Part shown: positions 8,173 through 17,214 of the stretch, in pieces
How the letters are laid out: each line of letters starts with the position of its first letter
Position numbering within the stretch: position 1 is the stretch's first letter
NCBI GenBank assembly: GCA_046160545.1
Contig: JBJXGS010000247.1
Location: 3,417 to 67,416, forward strand
Direction: 5' to 3'
Length of the DNA: 64,000 nucleotides
DNA from: JAEUOS01 sp046160545
GTDB lineage: Bacteria > Pseudomonadota > Gammaproteobacteria > Burkholderiales > JAEUOS01
Translations under genes and position numbers: made by a program
Notes under the pieces: generated by a model
Seen by the model: only the letters and a program-made list of their open reading frames with translations
What the model was told of the DNA's origin: nothing
Databases searched by the model: none

Positions 8173-9978
8173 TCAGAACTGTTCCTCTGTCAGCGCCAGC
8201 ACGCCCTCTGCCCCGCCGATGATGGCGGCACGCAGGCCGCCGGCACGGGTGAGGATGTGTTCGGCGTAGAAGCGCGCGGTCTTGATCTTGGTTGCGAAGA
8301 ACGGGTCGGCATCGCCGGCAGCGATGCGGCCCTGCGCAACCAGTGCCGCGCGTGCCATGTTCCAGCCGCCGATGACAACCCCTGCCAGCATCAGGTAAGG
8401 CACGCTGCCGGCGTAAACCGCGCGCACATCCGACTTGGCGTTGGCGACCACATAGTCCACCACGTCCTCGAGCGCCTTGATCGCGGCGACCAACTGGTTG
8501 CGGATCGCCGCCAGGTCGCCGGCCTTCTCTGCGGCCATGCCGGCCGCGGTCTGCCTCATTTGCGCGATGATTGCGCGCACCGTCTTGCCGCCGTCGCGCG
8601 CGGTCTTGCGCCCGATCAGGTCGTTGGCCTGGATCGCCGTGGTGCCCTCGTAAATCGTGAGGATGCGCGCGTCGCGGTAGTACTGCGCGGCACCGGTCTC
8701 TTCGATGAAACCCATGCCGCCGTGCACCTGCACGCCCAGCGAGGTCACTTCCAGACTCATCTCGGTGGAAAAACCCTTGACGATGGGCACCATGAATTCG
8801 TAGAAGGCCTGGTTGTCCTTTTTCACTGCGGGGTCCGGATGGTGATGCGCGCAGTCCGAAGCGGCCGCCGCCACGTAGGCGGTGGCGCGCGCGGCCTCGG
8901 TGAGCGCGCGCATGGTCATGAGCATGCGCCGCACGTCCGGGTGGTGGATGATGGTCACCGCGGCGCTCGAACCCTCGACCGCGCGGCTTTGCACGCGCTC
9001 GCGCGCGAACGCCACCGCCTTCTGGTAGGCGCGCTCGGCCACCGCAACCCCCTGCATGCCGACCGCGAAACGCGCCGCGTTCATCATGATGAACATGTAC
9101 TCCAGGCCGCGGTTCTCCTCGCCGACCAGGGTACCGATCGCGCCGGCGCCGACCGCACCCTTGTCGTCGCCGAACACCAGCACCGCGGTCGGGCTGGCGC
9201 GAATACCCAGCTTGTGCTCGATCGAGGCGCAGTAGACATCGTTGCGCGCCCCCGGTTTGCCGTCCTGGTCGACCACGAACTTGGGCACGACGAAAAGCGA
9301 GATTCCCTTGACGCCCTCGGGCGCGTCAGGCGTTCGTGCCAGCACCAGATGGATGATGTTCTCGGCCATGTCGTGCTCGCCATAGGTGATGTAGATCTTC
9401 TGGCCGAAAATGCGGTAGGTGCCATCACCCTGCGGCACGGCGCGGCTGCGCACCAGGGACAGGTCCGAGCCCGCCTGCGGCTCGGTCAGGTTCATGGTTC
9501 CAGTCCACTGCCCTGCCACCAACCGCGGCAGGAAGGTGGATCGCTGCGCGTCGCTGCCGCACAGGAGCAGCGCTTCTATGGCACCGTCGGAAAGCAAAGG
9601 GCACAGTGCGAACGACAGGTTGGCGCTGTTGATCATTTCGATCCCGGTGGTGGCCACCACCTTGGGCAGGCCCTGTCCGCCGTATTCGACCGGGAAGTGC
9701 AGGCCCTGCCAGCCGCCTTCGGCGAACTGGCGAAACGCCTCCTTGAAGCCCTTGGGGGTCGCGACGCTGCCGTCGGGCCGGCGCATGCTGTGCTCGACGT
9801 CGCCGCTCCAGTTGAGCGGCGCCAGCACCTCGCCGCAGAACTTGGCGTTTTCCTCGAGGATGGCGTCGACCGTCTCGGGGGTAGCATCTTCGCAACCCGG
9901 CAAGGCGTTGATTTGCGCCAGGCCCGCAAGCTCGTTGATGACGAAACGCATGTCCTTGACGGGGGCTACATAGCTCAT
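8173..9978 (-). CDS. acyl-CoA dehydrogenase (DmdC / large FadE-like type)
   Basis: A 601-residue acyl-CoA dehydrogenase of the long group, with extra N- and C-terminal segments, that includes 3-methylmercaptopropionyl-CoA dehydrogenase DmdC. The order is an N-terminal helical domain, a beta domain with the FAD-binding MNLTEPQAGSDLS near residue 160, and a C-terminal helical domain with VHGGMGFIEETG and ILTIYEGTTAIQANDL near 440, where the glutamate of YEGTT is the expected catalytic base. It would pass electrons to ETF, encoded just upstream by etfBA. A terminator separates etfA from this gene, and a GGGAG site precedes the ATG at 9978. Confidence 0.9.
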   Translation of the reverse strand: MSYVAPVKDMRFVINELAGLAQINALPGCEDATPETVDAILEENAKFCGEVLAPLNWSGDVEHSMRRPDGSVATPKGFKEAFRQFAEGGWQGLHFPVEYGGQGLPKVVATTGIEMINSANLSFALCPLLSDGAIEALLLCGSDAQRSTFLPRLVAGQWTGTMNLTEPQAGSDLSLVRSRAVPQGDGTYRIFGQKIYITYGEHDMAENIIHLVLARTPDAPEGVKGISLFVVPKFVVDQDGKPGARNDVYCASIEHKLGIRASPTAVLVFGDDKGAVGAGAIGTLVGEENRGLEYMFIMMNAARFAVGMQGVAVAERAYQKAVAFARERVQSRAVEGSSAAVTIIHHPDVRRMLMTMRALTEAARATAYVAAAASDCAHHHPDPAVKKDNQAFYEFMVPIVKGFSTEMSLEVTSLGVQVHGGMGFIEETGAAQYYRDARILTIYEGTTAIQANDLIGRKTARDGGKTVRAIIAQMRQTAAGMAAEKAGDLAAIRNQLVAAIKALEDVVDYVVANAKSDVRAVYAGSVPYLMLAGVVIGGWNMARAALVAQGRIAAGDADPFFATKIKTARFYAEHILTRAGGLRAAIIGGAEGVLALTEEQF

Positions 9979-9993
9979 GGCAAGACTCCCAAC

Positions 9994-10019
9994 AAAAAGG
10001 GCGCGGTTAAGGCGCCCTT
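9994..10019 (-). terminator. rho-independent terminator after etfA
   Basis: On the minus strand AAGGGCGC pairs with GCGCCCTT around a 7-base loop and is followed by a T run (five A at 9994-9998 on the plus strand). It ends the etfBA transcript just before the acyl-CoA dehydrogenase gene. Confidence 0.75.
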
Positions 10020-10039
10020 GAAATTGACCTGGTTACGCA

Positions 10040-10972
10040 TCAACCCAGTTCGGCGATGAGTTCGGGGACCAGGGTGAAAAGATCGCCGACCACGCCGTAG
10101 TCCGCCACCGAAAAGATCGGTGCCTCCGGGTCCTTGTTGATGGCGACGATGGTCTTGGAGTCCTTCATGCCGGCCAGATGCTGGATCGCGCCGGATATGC
10201 CGATGGCGATGTAGAGCTGCGGCGCAACAATCTTGCCGGTCTGCCCCACCTGCCAGTCGTTGGGTACGAAGCCCGCGTCCACCGCGGCGCGCGAGGCACC
10301 CATGCCGGCGCCGAGTTTGTCGGCCAAGGGTTCGAGGATCTTGAAGTTTTCCCCGGAACCCATGCCGCGCCCGCCTGAGACGATGATCTTGGCCGCAGTC
10401 AGTTCAGGACGTTCCGACTTGGCCACTTCGCGCCCGACAAAGGCGGAAATGCCGGCATCGGCTGCAGCAGCGATCTTGTCCACGGCGGCCGAGCCACCGG
10501 TCGCAGGCGCCGCATCGAAACCCGTGGTGCGCACCGTGATGACCTTTTTCGCATCGGCGGACTGCACCGTCGCGATCGCGTTGCCGGCGTAGATGGGCCG
10601 CGTGAAGGTGTCGGGCGACTCCACCGAAATGATCTCGGAAATCTGCTGGCTGTCGATGAGCGCGGCCACGCGCGGCGCAACGTTCTTGCCGTTGGCGGTG
10701 GCCGGCGCCAGGATGTGCGAATAGTCGCCGGCCAGAGCCACGACTTGCGCGGCGATGTTCTCGGCCAGCTGGTCAGCCAGGTGCGGCGCATCGGCCAGGA
10801 GCACCTTGGAGACGCCGGCGATCTTCGCCGCGGCCTCGGCCGCCGCGCCGCAGTTGGCGCCGGCAACCAGTACGTGCACATCGCCGCCGCACTTGGCGGC
10901 CGCGGTCACGGTGTTCAAGGTCGCGCCCTTGATGGACGCGTTGTCGTGTTCGGCAATGACAAGAGAGGCCAT
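10040..10972 (-). CDS. etfA: electron transfer flavoprotein subunit alpha
   Basis: A 310-residue ETF alpha subunit. The N-terminal adenine-nucleotide-alpha-hydrolase-like domain is followed by the C-terminal FAD domain with VSGGRGMGSGENF near residue 203, ASRAAVDAGFVPNDWQVGQTG and YIAIGISGAIQHLAGM. With EtfB it forms the soluble FAD carrier that takes electrons from acyl-CoA dehydrogenases to ETF-quinone oxidoreductase. It directly follows etfB, with etfB's TGA at 10972-10974 sharing a base with the etfA start region, so the two are one operon. Confidence 0.95.
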   Translation of the reverse strand: MASLVIAEHDNASIKGATLNTVTAAAKCGGDVHVLVAGANCGAAAEAAAKIAGVSKVLLADAPHLADQLAENIAAQVVALAGDYSHILAPATANGKNVAPRVAALIDSQQISEIISVESPDTFTRPIYAGNAIATVQSADAKKVITVRTTGFDAAPATGGSAAVDKIAAAADAGISAFVGREVAKSERPELTAAKIIVSGGRGMGSGENFKILEPLADKLGAGMGASRAAVDAGFVPNDWQVGQTGKIVAPQLYIAIGISGAIQHLAGMKDSKTIVAINKDPEAPIFSVADYGVVGDLFTLVPELIAELG

Positions 10973-11721
10973 CAGATCACCTTCGCTTCGTTCTTGAGTT
11001 TGTCTACCAGGGTCTTGATGTCGGGCACCTTGATGCCGGCCGAGCGCTTGGGTGGATCGGTGACCTTCAGGGTCTTGAGCCGTGGCGTCACGTCCACCCC
11101 AAGGTCGGCGGGCTTGACGTTCTCCATGGGCTTCTTCTTGGCCTTCATGATGTTGGGCAGGGTCACGTAGCGCGGTTCGTTCAGGCGCAGGTCGGTGGTG
11201 ACCACGGCCGGCATGTTGAGCCGGATCGTCTCGAGCCCGCCGTCAACCTCGCGCGTCACGGTGGCCTTGCCGTCGGCGATGACAACCTTGGAGGCAAAGG
11301 TCGCCTGCGGCCACCCAAGCAGCGCGGCGACCATCTGGCCGGTCTGGTTGGAGTCGTCGTCGATAGCCTGCTTGCCGAGTATCAAAAGACCCGGGGCCTC
11401 CTTCTTCGCAACCGCGGCAATGAGCTTGGCCACGGCCAGGGGCTGCAATTCGACATCGGACTCGACCAGGATCGCGCGGTCCGCACCGATGGCAAGACCG
11501 GTGCGCAGCGTCTCCTGGCAGGCGGTCACGCCGCAGGAGACTACGATGACCTCGGTGGCGACACCGGCCTCCTTGAGGCGCATCGCCTCTTCGACTGCGA
11601 TCTCGTCGAAGGGATTCATGGACATCTTGACGTTGGCGGTCTCGACGCCGGTCTGGTCGGCCTTGACGCGGACCTTGACGTTGTAATCGACGACGCGCTT
11701 GACGGGGACGAGGACTTTCAT
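10972..11721 (-). CDS. etfB: electron transfer flavoprotein subunit beta
   Basis: A 249-residue ETF beta subunit: MKVLVPVKRVVDYNVKVRVK at the N-terminus, MSMNPFDEIAVEEAMRLKE near residue 34, and the ETF signature in LLILGKQAIDDDSNQTGQM near 112, followed by LGWPQATFASKV. It binds AMP and forms the heterodimer with EtfA. A sigma-70 type promoter is visible about 50 bp upstream and a terminator follows etfA, so etfBA is a compact two-gene transcript. Confidence 0.95.
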   Translation of the reverse strand: MKVLVPVKRVVDYNVKVRVKADQTGVETANVKMSMNPFDEIAVEEAMRLKEAGVATEVIVVSCGVTACQETLRTGLAIGADRAILVESDVELQPLAVAKLIAAVAKKEAPGLLILGKQAIDDDSNQTGQMVAALLGWPQATFASKVVIADGKATVTREVDGGLETIRLNMPAVVTTDLRLNEPRYVTLPNIMKAKKKPMENVKPADLGVDVTPRLKTLKVTDPPKRSAGIKVPDIKTLVDKLKNEAKVI

Positions 11722-11768
11722 GGACGCTCGCTTGGACTAGTTGAGGTTGCAACGAATGGCAACCTGGA

Positions 11769-11796
11769 ATTATAGGGTATGCCCCTAGCCCTTCAA
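11769..11796 (-). promoter_or_regulatory. sigma-70 promoter of etfBA
   Basis: Reading the minus strand, TTGAAG (11796-11791) and a perfect TATAAT (11774-11769) are separated by 16 bases. The predicted transcript start is about 40 bases before the etfB ATG. Confidence 0.7.
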
Positions 11797-11869
11797 CAAG
11801 GTCGCCTGATGCAAGGAGCCAAATCCGAGCAGTCCAAAAAAAGACGGCCGACCAGGGTCGACCGCGGGA

Positions 11870-12769
11870 TCAGTACGGGACGTCCCCGGCAATGCCGGCC
11901 CGCTCCATCTTGCGCGGTGCCGGCCAGTAGTCCTTGACAGCGTAGTGCTGGGTGCAGCGGTTGTCCCACAGTGCGACGCTGTTGGGGCGCCAACGAAAGC
12001 GCACCTGGAATTCGGGCACCGTCGCCTGACTTTGCAGGTAGTTGAGCAGCTGGCTTGCGCCCGGCGTCTTGTCGAGGCCGAAGCGAACGTTGTCTGGCGT
12101 GTGGAAATTGGCGAAGTGTGTGGCGAAGCTGCTCACGAAGAGGATCTTCGCGCCAGTCTCGGGATGCGTGCGCACCACCGGATGTTCAACCATCGGGTGC
12201 TTTTCCGCCAGAGCGCGCCGTTCCGCGATCGGCATGACCGCGCCGAACGAGTGTTCGATGCTGTGCTTGGCGATGAGGCCGGCGATCTTGCGCTTGACCT
12301 CCTCGGGCAGCTGCCGGTAGGCCTCGACCATGTTGACCCAAATGGTGTCGCCACCGACGCGCGGGCACTCGACGCAGCGCAACACCGCACCCAGCGGCGG
12401 GGTCGGACTCCAGGTGCCATCAACATGGAAATTGTTCTCGTAGGGCGCCTTCTCGTCGTCGCGATAGATCAGCACCAGTCCCGGGTGATCGGGATGACTG
12501 CCGGCAACCGGATGATCGATCAGCGGGCCGAAACGCCGCGCGAATGCGACATGGTCCTCGCGCGACATTTCCTGATCGCGGAAGAACAACACCATGTGCG
12601 TAAGGAACAGTGCCTTGACCTCAGCGAACAGGGTGTCGTCGCGCGCGGCGTCGCCCAGGCGAATCCCGCGCACCTCCGCGCCGATGTAGCAGGTCAGCGG
12701 CTCGATGAGAATCGAGCCCAGCGAGCCGGAGCGGACGATGGCCGGCGCAGCCATGGATGCAGTGCTCAT
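11870..12769 (-). CDS. TauD/TfdA-family 2-oxoglutarate-dependent dioxygenase (1)
   Basis: A 299-residue non-heme iron(II) dioxygenase. The metal motif H-x-D is FHVDGTWS near residue 112; the distal histidine is in CTQHYAVKDY near 273, and the 2-oxoglutarate-binding arginine follows in RKMERAG. Family members hydroxylate taurine, alkyl sulfates, phenoxyacetates and similar acids, releasing CO2 and succinate. It is closely related to the dioxygenase at 23469-24389, sharing long stretches such as EHPVVRTHPETG, and less so to the pair at 15941 and 17602. The substrate is unknown. It is the last gene of a minus-strand group with an MDR oxidoreductase and an amidohydrolase. Confidence 0.85.
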   Translation of the reverse strand: MSTASMAAPAIVRSGSLGSILIEPLTCYIGAEVRGIRLGDAARDDTLFAEVKALFLTHMVLFFRDQEMSREDHVAFARRFGPLIDHPVAGSHPDHPGLVLIYRDDEKAPYENNFHVDGTWSPTPPLGAVLRCVECPRVGGDTIWVNMVEAYRQLPEEVKRKIAGLIAKHSIEHSFGAVMPIAERRALAEKHPMVEHPVVRTHPETGAKILFVSSFATHFANFHTPDNVRFGLDKTPGASQLLNYLQSQATVPEFQVRFRWRPNSVALWDNRCTQHYAVKDYWPAPRKMERAGIAGDVPY

Positions 12770-12818
12770 GCGTTTTCTCCGTCAAGTCAATGGACGATGT
12801 GCCCGCGCCTTGTTCCTC

Positions 12819-13823
12819 TCATTTGGCGATGCGCACCAGTTGCTTGCCAAAATTGCCACCTGTGAGCATGCGGATGAACGCAGCTGGCGCGCTTTCCAGG
12901 CCTTCGGCGACGTCCTCGCGGTAGCGCAGGCTGCCCGCCTTGAGCCACGCCGACAAATCGGCCAGGGCGGTCGGCCAGTAGGCGCGCTGGTCGGCGATGA
13001 TGAACGCCAGCATCGACACCCTGTGCATCAGCAGGTGGCGCATGCCTTTCACGCCGTAGGGCTCGGTGCGGTTGTAGTCGCTGATGTTGCCGCACAGGGC
13101 AATGCGCGCAAAGTCATTGATGCGCGCGAGCACGGCATCCATCACCGGCCCGCCGACGTTCTCGAACACCACGTCGACGCCGTTCGGCGTCGCCGCGGCG
13201 AGCCTGGCCTCAAAATCGGCACTGCGATAGTCGACACAGGCATCGAAGCCGAGTTCCTCGACGACATGGCGACACTTGCGCTCGCCACCGGCAATGCCGA
13301 CCGCGCGGCAGCCCTTGATCCGGGCGATCTGGCCAACCACGCCGCCCACAGCACCGGAAGCGGCGCTGACCACGACGGTCTGGCCGGGCTCCGGCTTGCC
13401 AAGCTGCAGTAGGCCATAGTGCGCAGTGACGCCGGGCATGCCGAGCACGCCCAACGCCGCCGATGGCGGGCCAGCGACCGGGTCGAGCACCCGGACCGCG
13501 GACCGTGTGGCAATGCCGTACGACTGCCAGCCGAGGGCGCCTGCGACAAGCGTGCCTTTTGGCAGGTCGTCGGCGCGGCTCTCGATGACCTCGCCGACGG
13601 TGCCGCCTGGCATCAACTCGCCCGGCGCGAGCGGTGCGACGTAGGACCGTACGGGATCCATGCGCGGGCGCATGTAGGGGTCAAGCGAGAGATAGAGGTT
13701 GCGCACCAATGCCTCGCCGGGACCGGGCGCGGGCATCGACGCGGTCTCGATGGTGAAGTCATCCGCGGTCACCATGCCCGCCGGATGGCGCTTCATCAGC
13801 ACGCGCAGGTTGTCGGCGCCCAT
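12819..13823 (-). CDS. NADP-dependent MDR oxidoreductase (CurA/leukotriene B4 dehydrogenase-like)
   Basis: A 334-residue zinc-free medium-chain reductase. The N-terminus (LMKRHPAGMVTADDF, YLSLDPYMRPRM near residue 48) is typical of the CurA/YncB group, and the cofactor-binding motif VVSAASGAVGGVVGQIA lies near residue 150. Members reduce carbon-carbon double bonds of enones using NADPH. The stop of the amidohydrolase gene at 13825 lies one base upstream of this gene's start codon, so the two are translationally coupled. Confidence 0.8.
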   Translation of the reverse strand: MGADNLRVLMKRHPAGMVTADDFTIETASMPAPGPGEALVRNLYLSLDPYMRPRMDPVRSYVAPLAPGELMPGGTVGEVIESRADDLPKGTLVAGALGWQSYGIATRSAVRVLDPVAGPPSAALGVLGMPGVTAHYGLLQLGKPEPGQTVVVSAASGAVGGVVGQIARIKGCRAVGIAGGERKCRHVVEELGFDACVDYRSADFEARLAAATPNGVDVVFENVGGPVMDAVLARINDFARIALCGNISDYNRTEPYGVKGMRHLLMHRVSMLAFIIADQRAYWPTALADLSAWLKAGSLRYREDVAEGLESAPAAFIRMLTGGNFGKQLVRIAK

Positions 13824-13824
13824 C

Positions 13825-14748
13825 TCAGCGACCCGCCGAAGCCGGCAGCAGCGACAGCGCGTTGCGATACATGTAGGAATCGAGCGCGTCGTCGTTGATC
13901 GCCAGCTTCAGGGTGTCGCGCACCGCGGTGTCGACGCCGCAGAACGAATAAGCAGAGGCGAAGATGAAACGATTCGGCAGCCAGTTGACTCCTTCGACAT
14001 AGGCCTGCCCGCCGGGAGCGAACATGTACACGTCGGGCGACAGGAACACGTTCATGAGTCCGGTGACCTCGCTCTTGAACGCCAGGGCGATCGCCTCGGT
14101 CACATAGGGATAGCAGCCATGACCCAGGATCACCGGCATGGTCGAGTAGCGACGCGCAACGCGGTCGAAGCGCACCGGGTCGGTATGACTGATGTCCGGG
14201 CCAGCCAGCGGGCCGCTCATGAACAGGAGCGGCACCTTCAGCTCGACCACCTTCTCGTAGATCGGAAACAGGCGCTCATCGTCGGCGTACATGGGGGTAC
14301 GCGCCAGGCCTGGCTCCATGCACACTCCGATCAGGCCCAGTTCCTTGACCGCGCGGTCGAGAGCGGCGACGATCTCCGGAATCGGCTTGTCGAGATTGAC
14401 GCCAGCCAAGCCCAGCACGCGACCGTCGGTACGCGCCTGCAGTGCGGCGAGGTCGGCGTCCTCGATATGCACCGGTACCGGCCGGTTGACCGAGTGGCGG
14501 CCGTTCATCACCCCGAGCCGTACCCCGACCGAATCCATCTCGTCGAGCACGGCGCGGATTGCGCGGTCCTCGGCATGCGGATACGGCTCTGTGCTGATGG
14601 TGTACGAGCGCGGCACACCGTGACCGAGAATGCGGTTCACTGCGCCGACCACATTGGGCGTGAAGAATGTGCGGTAGGGCCCGGTGGGCGGGCGCAGCCG
14701 GAAATCGATGATCTTGCCTGCGAGCCTGGCCATGCGTGGGTCAGTCAT
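13825..14748 (-). CDS. amidohydrolase-family protein (amidohydrolase_2)
   Basis: About 307 residues of the TIM-barrel amidohydrolase_2 family (ACMSD/gamma-resorcylate decarboxylase relatives). It begins MTDPRMARLAGKIIDFRLRPP, so the canonical metal-binding HxH near the N-terminus is replaced by DFRLRPP, which is notable. PVILGHGCYPYVTEAIALA near residue 205 gives the later barrel histidine. The start at 14748 is chosen from homology and the GGAGAACGCAAT leader; an in-frame ATG at 14883 would cover the promoter region. It is the first gene of the minus-strand group and is divergent from the quinone oxidoreductase gene. Confidence 0.7.
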   Translation of the reverse strand: MTDPRMARLAGKIIDFRLRPPTGPYRTFFTPNVVGAVNRILGHGVPRSYTISTEPYPHAEDRAIRAVLDEMDSVGVRLGVMNGRHSVNRPVPVHIEDADLAALQARTDGRVLGLAGVNLDKPIPEIVAALDRAVKELGLIGVCMEPGLARTPMYADDERLFPIYEKVVELKVPLLFMSGPLAGPDISHTDPVRFDRVARRYSTMPVILGHGCYPYVTEAIALAFKSEVTGLMNVFLSPDVYMFAPGGQAYVEGVNWLPNRFIFASAYSFCGVDTAVRDTLKLAINDDALDSYMYRNALSLLPASAGR

Positions 14749-14846
14749 ATTGCGTTCTCCTTGGTCGATGTTTGTTGGGACGGGAAGCGCGCCGCGGTGC
14801 TTGCAGCACCTTGCCGCGGACGATGGTGACAATGTAAACCTAAAAA

Positions 14847-14868
14847 TTATTATTGTCGACATAAATTT
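14847..14868. promoter_or_regulatory. candidate GntR-type operator, site 1
   Basis: A TGTCGACA core (14854-14861) with AT-rich flanks sits between the divergent genes starting at 14748 and 14943. It matches site 2 at 18465-18486 at 19 of 22 positions. Its size and symmetry suit the GntR/FCD regulator encoded at 20565. Confidence 0.6.
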
Positions 14869-14942
14869 ATTCATGTGGTACATTTCAGCGCGTCGCCACC
14901 GTGCTGCCGTCGCAGCCTGGCAAAGGCGTGCAGGAGGCGCAG

Positions 14943-15944
14943 ATGCAGGCTGTCCAGATAGTTCCCGGCGCCGAAGGCGGTCGGGCCGAGGTACACGAAG
15001 TGCCGATGCCGGTTGCCGGCCCAGGCCGCGTGCTGGTGCGCGTGCGCACTGCCGGCGTGAACCGCGGCGAAATCAACACTGTCAGGCGCCACAAGACCGG
15101 CGCGCCGCTGCCCGGCGGCGTCGAGTTCGCCGGAACAGTGGCCGCGGTCGGCGCGGGCGTGTCGGCCTGGCGCGAGGGCGACAACGTGATGGGGCATGGC
15201 GCGGGCGGCCAGGCGGAATATGTGCTGGCCGATCCGATGGCGCTGATGGCGGCGCCGCGCGGGCTGACCTGGCCAGAGGCGGCGGCGTTCCCGAATGTGT
15301 TCATGACCGCGCACGACGCGCTCATCACCAACGGCCAGATGCGCGCCGGCGAGACCGTGCTGGTCAACGCAGCCTCGAGCGGCATCGGCCTGGCAGCGAT
15401 CCAGATCGCCGCGCTGTGCGGCGCCGGCGCGGTGCTGGCCACCACCCGCTCGGCGGCGAAGGCGGCGCGCCTGGCGGAGTTCGGCGTCACTCGCGCCATC
15501 GACGTGTCGCGCGAGGACCAGGTTGCCGCGGTCAAGGAAGCCACCGGCGGCCGCGGCGTGGACGTGATTGTCGATTCTGTCGGCGGCACGGTGTTCGAGG
15601 CTAACCTGCAGTCGCTCGCCGTGCTCGGACGCCTGGTCAACATCGGCAGGCTCGGCTCCTCCGAGTCGCGCATCGACCTGGACGTCTTGTGGATGAAGCG
15701 ACTCAAGCTCATTGGCGTGACCTTCCGCACCCGCTCGGAGGCCGAGCGCCTGGCGGTGGTGCAGGCCTGCGCGCGCGACCTCCTGCCCCTCCTCGCCGCC
15801 GGACGCGTGCGCCTGCCGATCGATCGCAGCTTCGTGATGCACGAGATCGCGCAGGCCCATGCGTACATGCAGGAGGACCGGCATTTCGGCAAGATCGTGC
15901 TGGTCGTCGACCCCGGATGCACTGCTGCCGGGGTGACCACATGA
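14943..15944 (+). CDS. NADPH:quinone-oxidoreductase-like MDR protein (1)
   Basis: A 333-residue zinc-free MDR protein: MQAVQIVPGAEGG start, GAPLPGGVEFAGTV near residue 55, and the nucleotide motif VNAASSGIGLAAIQIAAL near 142. Start at ATG 14943 has an AGGAGG site at 14932-14937. It overlaps the next dioxygenase gene by four bases (ATGA at 15941-15944), indicating a coupled operon running through the two small unknown genes to 17576. The operator candidate at 14847-14868 lies upstream. Substrate not predictable; a second similar enzyme is at 21370-22347. Confidence 0.8.
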   Translation: MQAVQIVPGAEGGRAEVHEVPMPVAGPGRVLVRVRTAGVNRGEINTVRRHKTGAPLPGGVEFAGTVAAVGAGVSAWREGDNVMGHGAGGQAEYVLADPMALMAAPRGLTWPEAAAFPNVFMTAHDALITNGQMRAGETVLVNAASSGIGLAAIQIAALCGAGAVLATTRSAAKAARLAEFGVTRAIDVSREDQVAAVKEATGGRGVDVIVDSVGGTVFEANLQSLAVLGRLVNIGRLGSSESRIDLDVLWMKRLKLIGVTFRTRSEAERLAVVQACARDLLPLLAAGRVRLPIDRSFVMHEIAQAHAYMQEDRHFGKIVLVVDPGCTAAGVTT

Positions 15945-16741
15945 GCATGACCATCACCCCCCTCACCGGGTCGACCGGCGCCGCGGTCACCGGCCTGCGC
16001 CTGGACAGCCCGATCGATTCCGCGACGCTGGCCGCCCTCGAACGCGCGTTTCTGGATCGCGGAGTGCTGGTGTTTCGCGACCAGCACCTGAATCCGTCGC
16101 AGCAACTCGCCTTCGCCCGGCGCTGGGGCGAGCCGGTGGTCACGCCGATGCTCAAGGCGCTCGACGGCTTTCCGGAGATCGTGCAAATCACCAACGCGCC
16201 GAAGGAACGTGCCACCACAGAGAACTGGCACTACGACGCGCCTTTCACCGCCGCGCCGCCGAAGATCTCGATACTCTGCGCGCTGACCGTGCCACGCGGC
16301 GGCGACACCATGTGGAGCAATCAGGCGCTTGCCTACGAGCGCCTTTCGGGGGGCATGAAGCAAATGATCGCCGGACTCAAGGTCGAGTTCGCCGGCACCC
16401 GCATCGGCCGATTCATGGGCGTCGACGCGAAGGACATCCCGCCGCCGCGTGCACATCCGCTGGTGCGCACCCACCCGCAGAGTGGCCGCAAGGCTCTGTA
16501 CGTCGGCCATCCGGAGACAGCGGTCCGCATCGAGGGCATGACTGATAAGGAAAGCCGCCCCTTGCTCGACTACCTTTACGAAAGCTCGGTGGTCCCGGAC
16601 AACGTGTACCGGCACATGTGGCGTGCCGGCGATGTGGTGATGTGGGACAACCGCTGCACCATGCACTATGCCGTGCACGACTATGGCGACGCCACGCGCG
16701 TGCTCAACCGCGTGACCCTCAAGGGAGAAGTGCCGGCGTGA
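15941..16741 (+). CDS. TauD/TfdA-family 2-oxoglutarate-dependent dioxygenase (2)
   Basis: A 266-residue dioxygenase. The iron motif is WHYDAPF near residue 97, the distal histidine is in TMHYAVHDY near 241 and the arginine follows in RVLNRVTLKGE. It is a close paralogue of the divergent gene at 17602-18399; both end in NRVTLKGEVPA and share VYRHMWR and VVMWDNRCTMHYAVHDY. Start ATG at 15941 overlaps the oxidoreductase stop. Its TGA overlaps a GTG (16738-16741) that starts the next small gene. Confidence 0.88.
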   Translation: MSMTITPLTGSTGAAVTGLRLDSPIDSATLAALERAFLDRGVLVFRDQHLNPSQQLAFARRWGEPVVTPMLKALDGFPEIVQITNAPKERATTENWHYDAPFTAAPPKISILCALTVPRGGDTMWSNQALAYERLSGGMKQMIAGLKVEFAGTRIGRFMGVDAKDIPPPRAHPLVRTHPQSGRKALYVGHPETAVRIEGMTDKESRPLLDYLYESSVVPDNVYRHMWRAGDVVMWDNRCTMHYAVHDYGDATRVLNRVTLKGEVPA

Positions 16742-17214
16742 CCGCGCCGGCCGGACAAGACATGAGAATCGCCTCGCACCTCGAAAAGTTCCGCCGCCTG
16801 GATTCGCTGCGCGCGCGCCTCGACCCGCTGGCGGATTTCGAGTTGTGGTACTGGACCACCCTGACGGCCGGCACCAACGCCCTCAACGCGGTCATGCACG
16901 CCGCCGGGCTGACCAGCGACGACCCGGTGTTCTCGACCATTCCGGGCGTGCACATGGTGCGCCAGGCGGACGGCAGCTACGCGCGCGCGCTGCGCGGCCC
17001 GGGCGATGTCAGCCATGTAGGCTGGCCGCCGGTCGAGGGTGATGCGCCGCCCGACCTGCAGGAGCTTGAGCATGCGCTCGAAGTCATCGAGCAACATCGT
17101 GATCCGTGCCTGCGCGGCGAGCGCGCGCCCACCGGTGCCATCATCGCCGAATGCGAAGCGGCTTTCGCGCGGGTGCGCACGGTACTGGATGGCCGTTGCG
17201 GGAGCCTCGCATGA
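16738..17214 (+). CDS. small protein of unknown function, paralogue A of a tandem pair
   Basis: About 158 residues, with no family I recognise. It is soluble and mostly helical, with a central LWYWTTLTAGTNALNAVMH segment and a C-terminal helix with ECEAAFARVRTVL. The start is probably the GTG at 16738, which overlaps the dioxygenase stop (GTGA) and has an AGGGAG site upstream; ATG 16762 is the alternative. Its C-terminal and central parts resemble the following gene (AGT..A....H..G, then LRGERAP versus VRGDVP, then AAFARVRTV versus RAVDLLRAI), so the pair looks like an old duplication. Position in the operon suggests a role beside the dioxygenase. Confidence 0.6.
   Translation: MTAPAGQDMRIASHLEKFRRLDSLRARLDPLADFELWYWTTLTAGTNALNAVMHAAGLTSDDPVFSTIPGVHMVRQADGSYARALRGPGDVSHVGWPPVEGDAPPDLQELEHALEVIEQHRDPCLRGERAPTGAIIAECEAAFARVRTVLDGRCGSLA

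Noticed and set aside
8065..10059. 664-codon open frame on the plus strand
   Set aside because: It lies opposite the acyl-CoA dehydrogenase gene, whose FAD and catalytic motifs are clear; the antisense translation is rich in His/Arg/Gly without domains.
14885..16678. 597-codon open frame on the minus strand
   Set aside because: Antisense to the oxidoreductase and dioxygenase genes, which carry conserved motifs and coupled start/stop overlaps.
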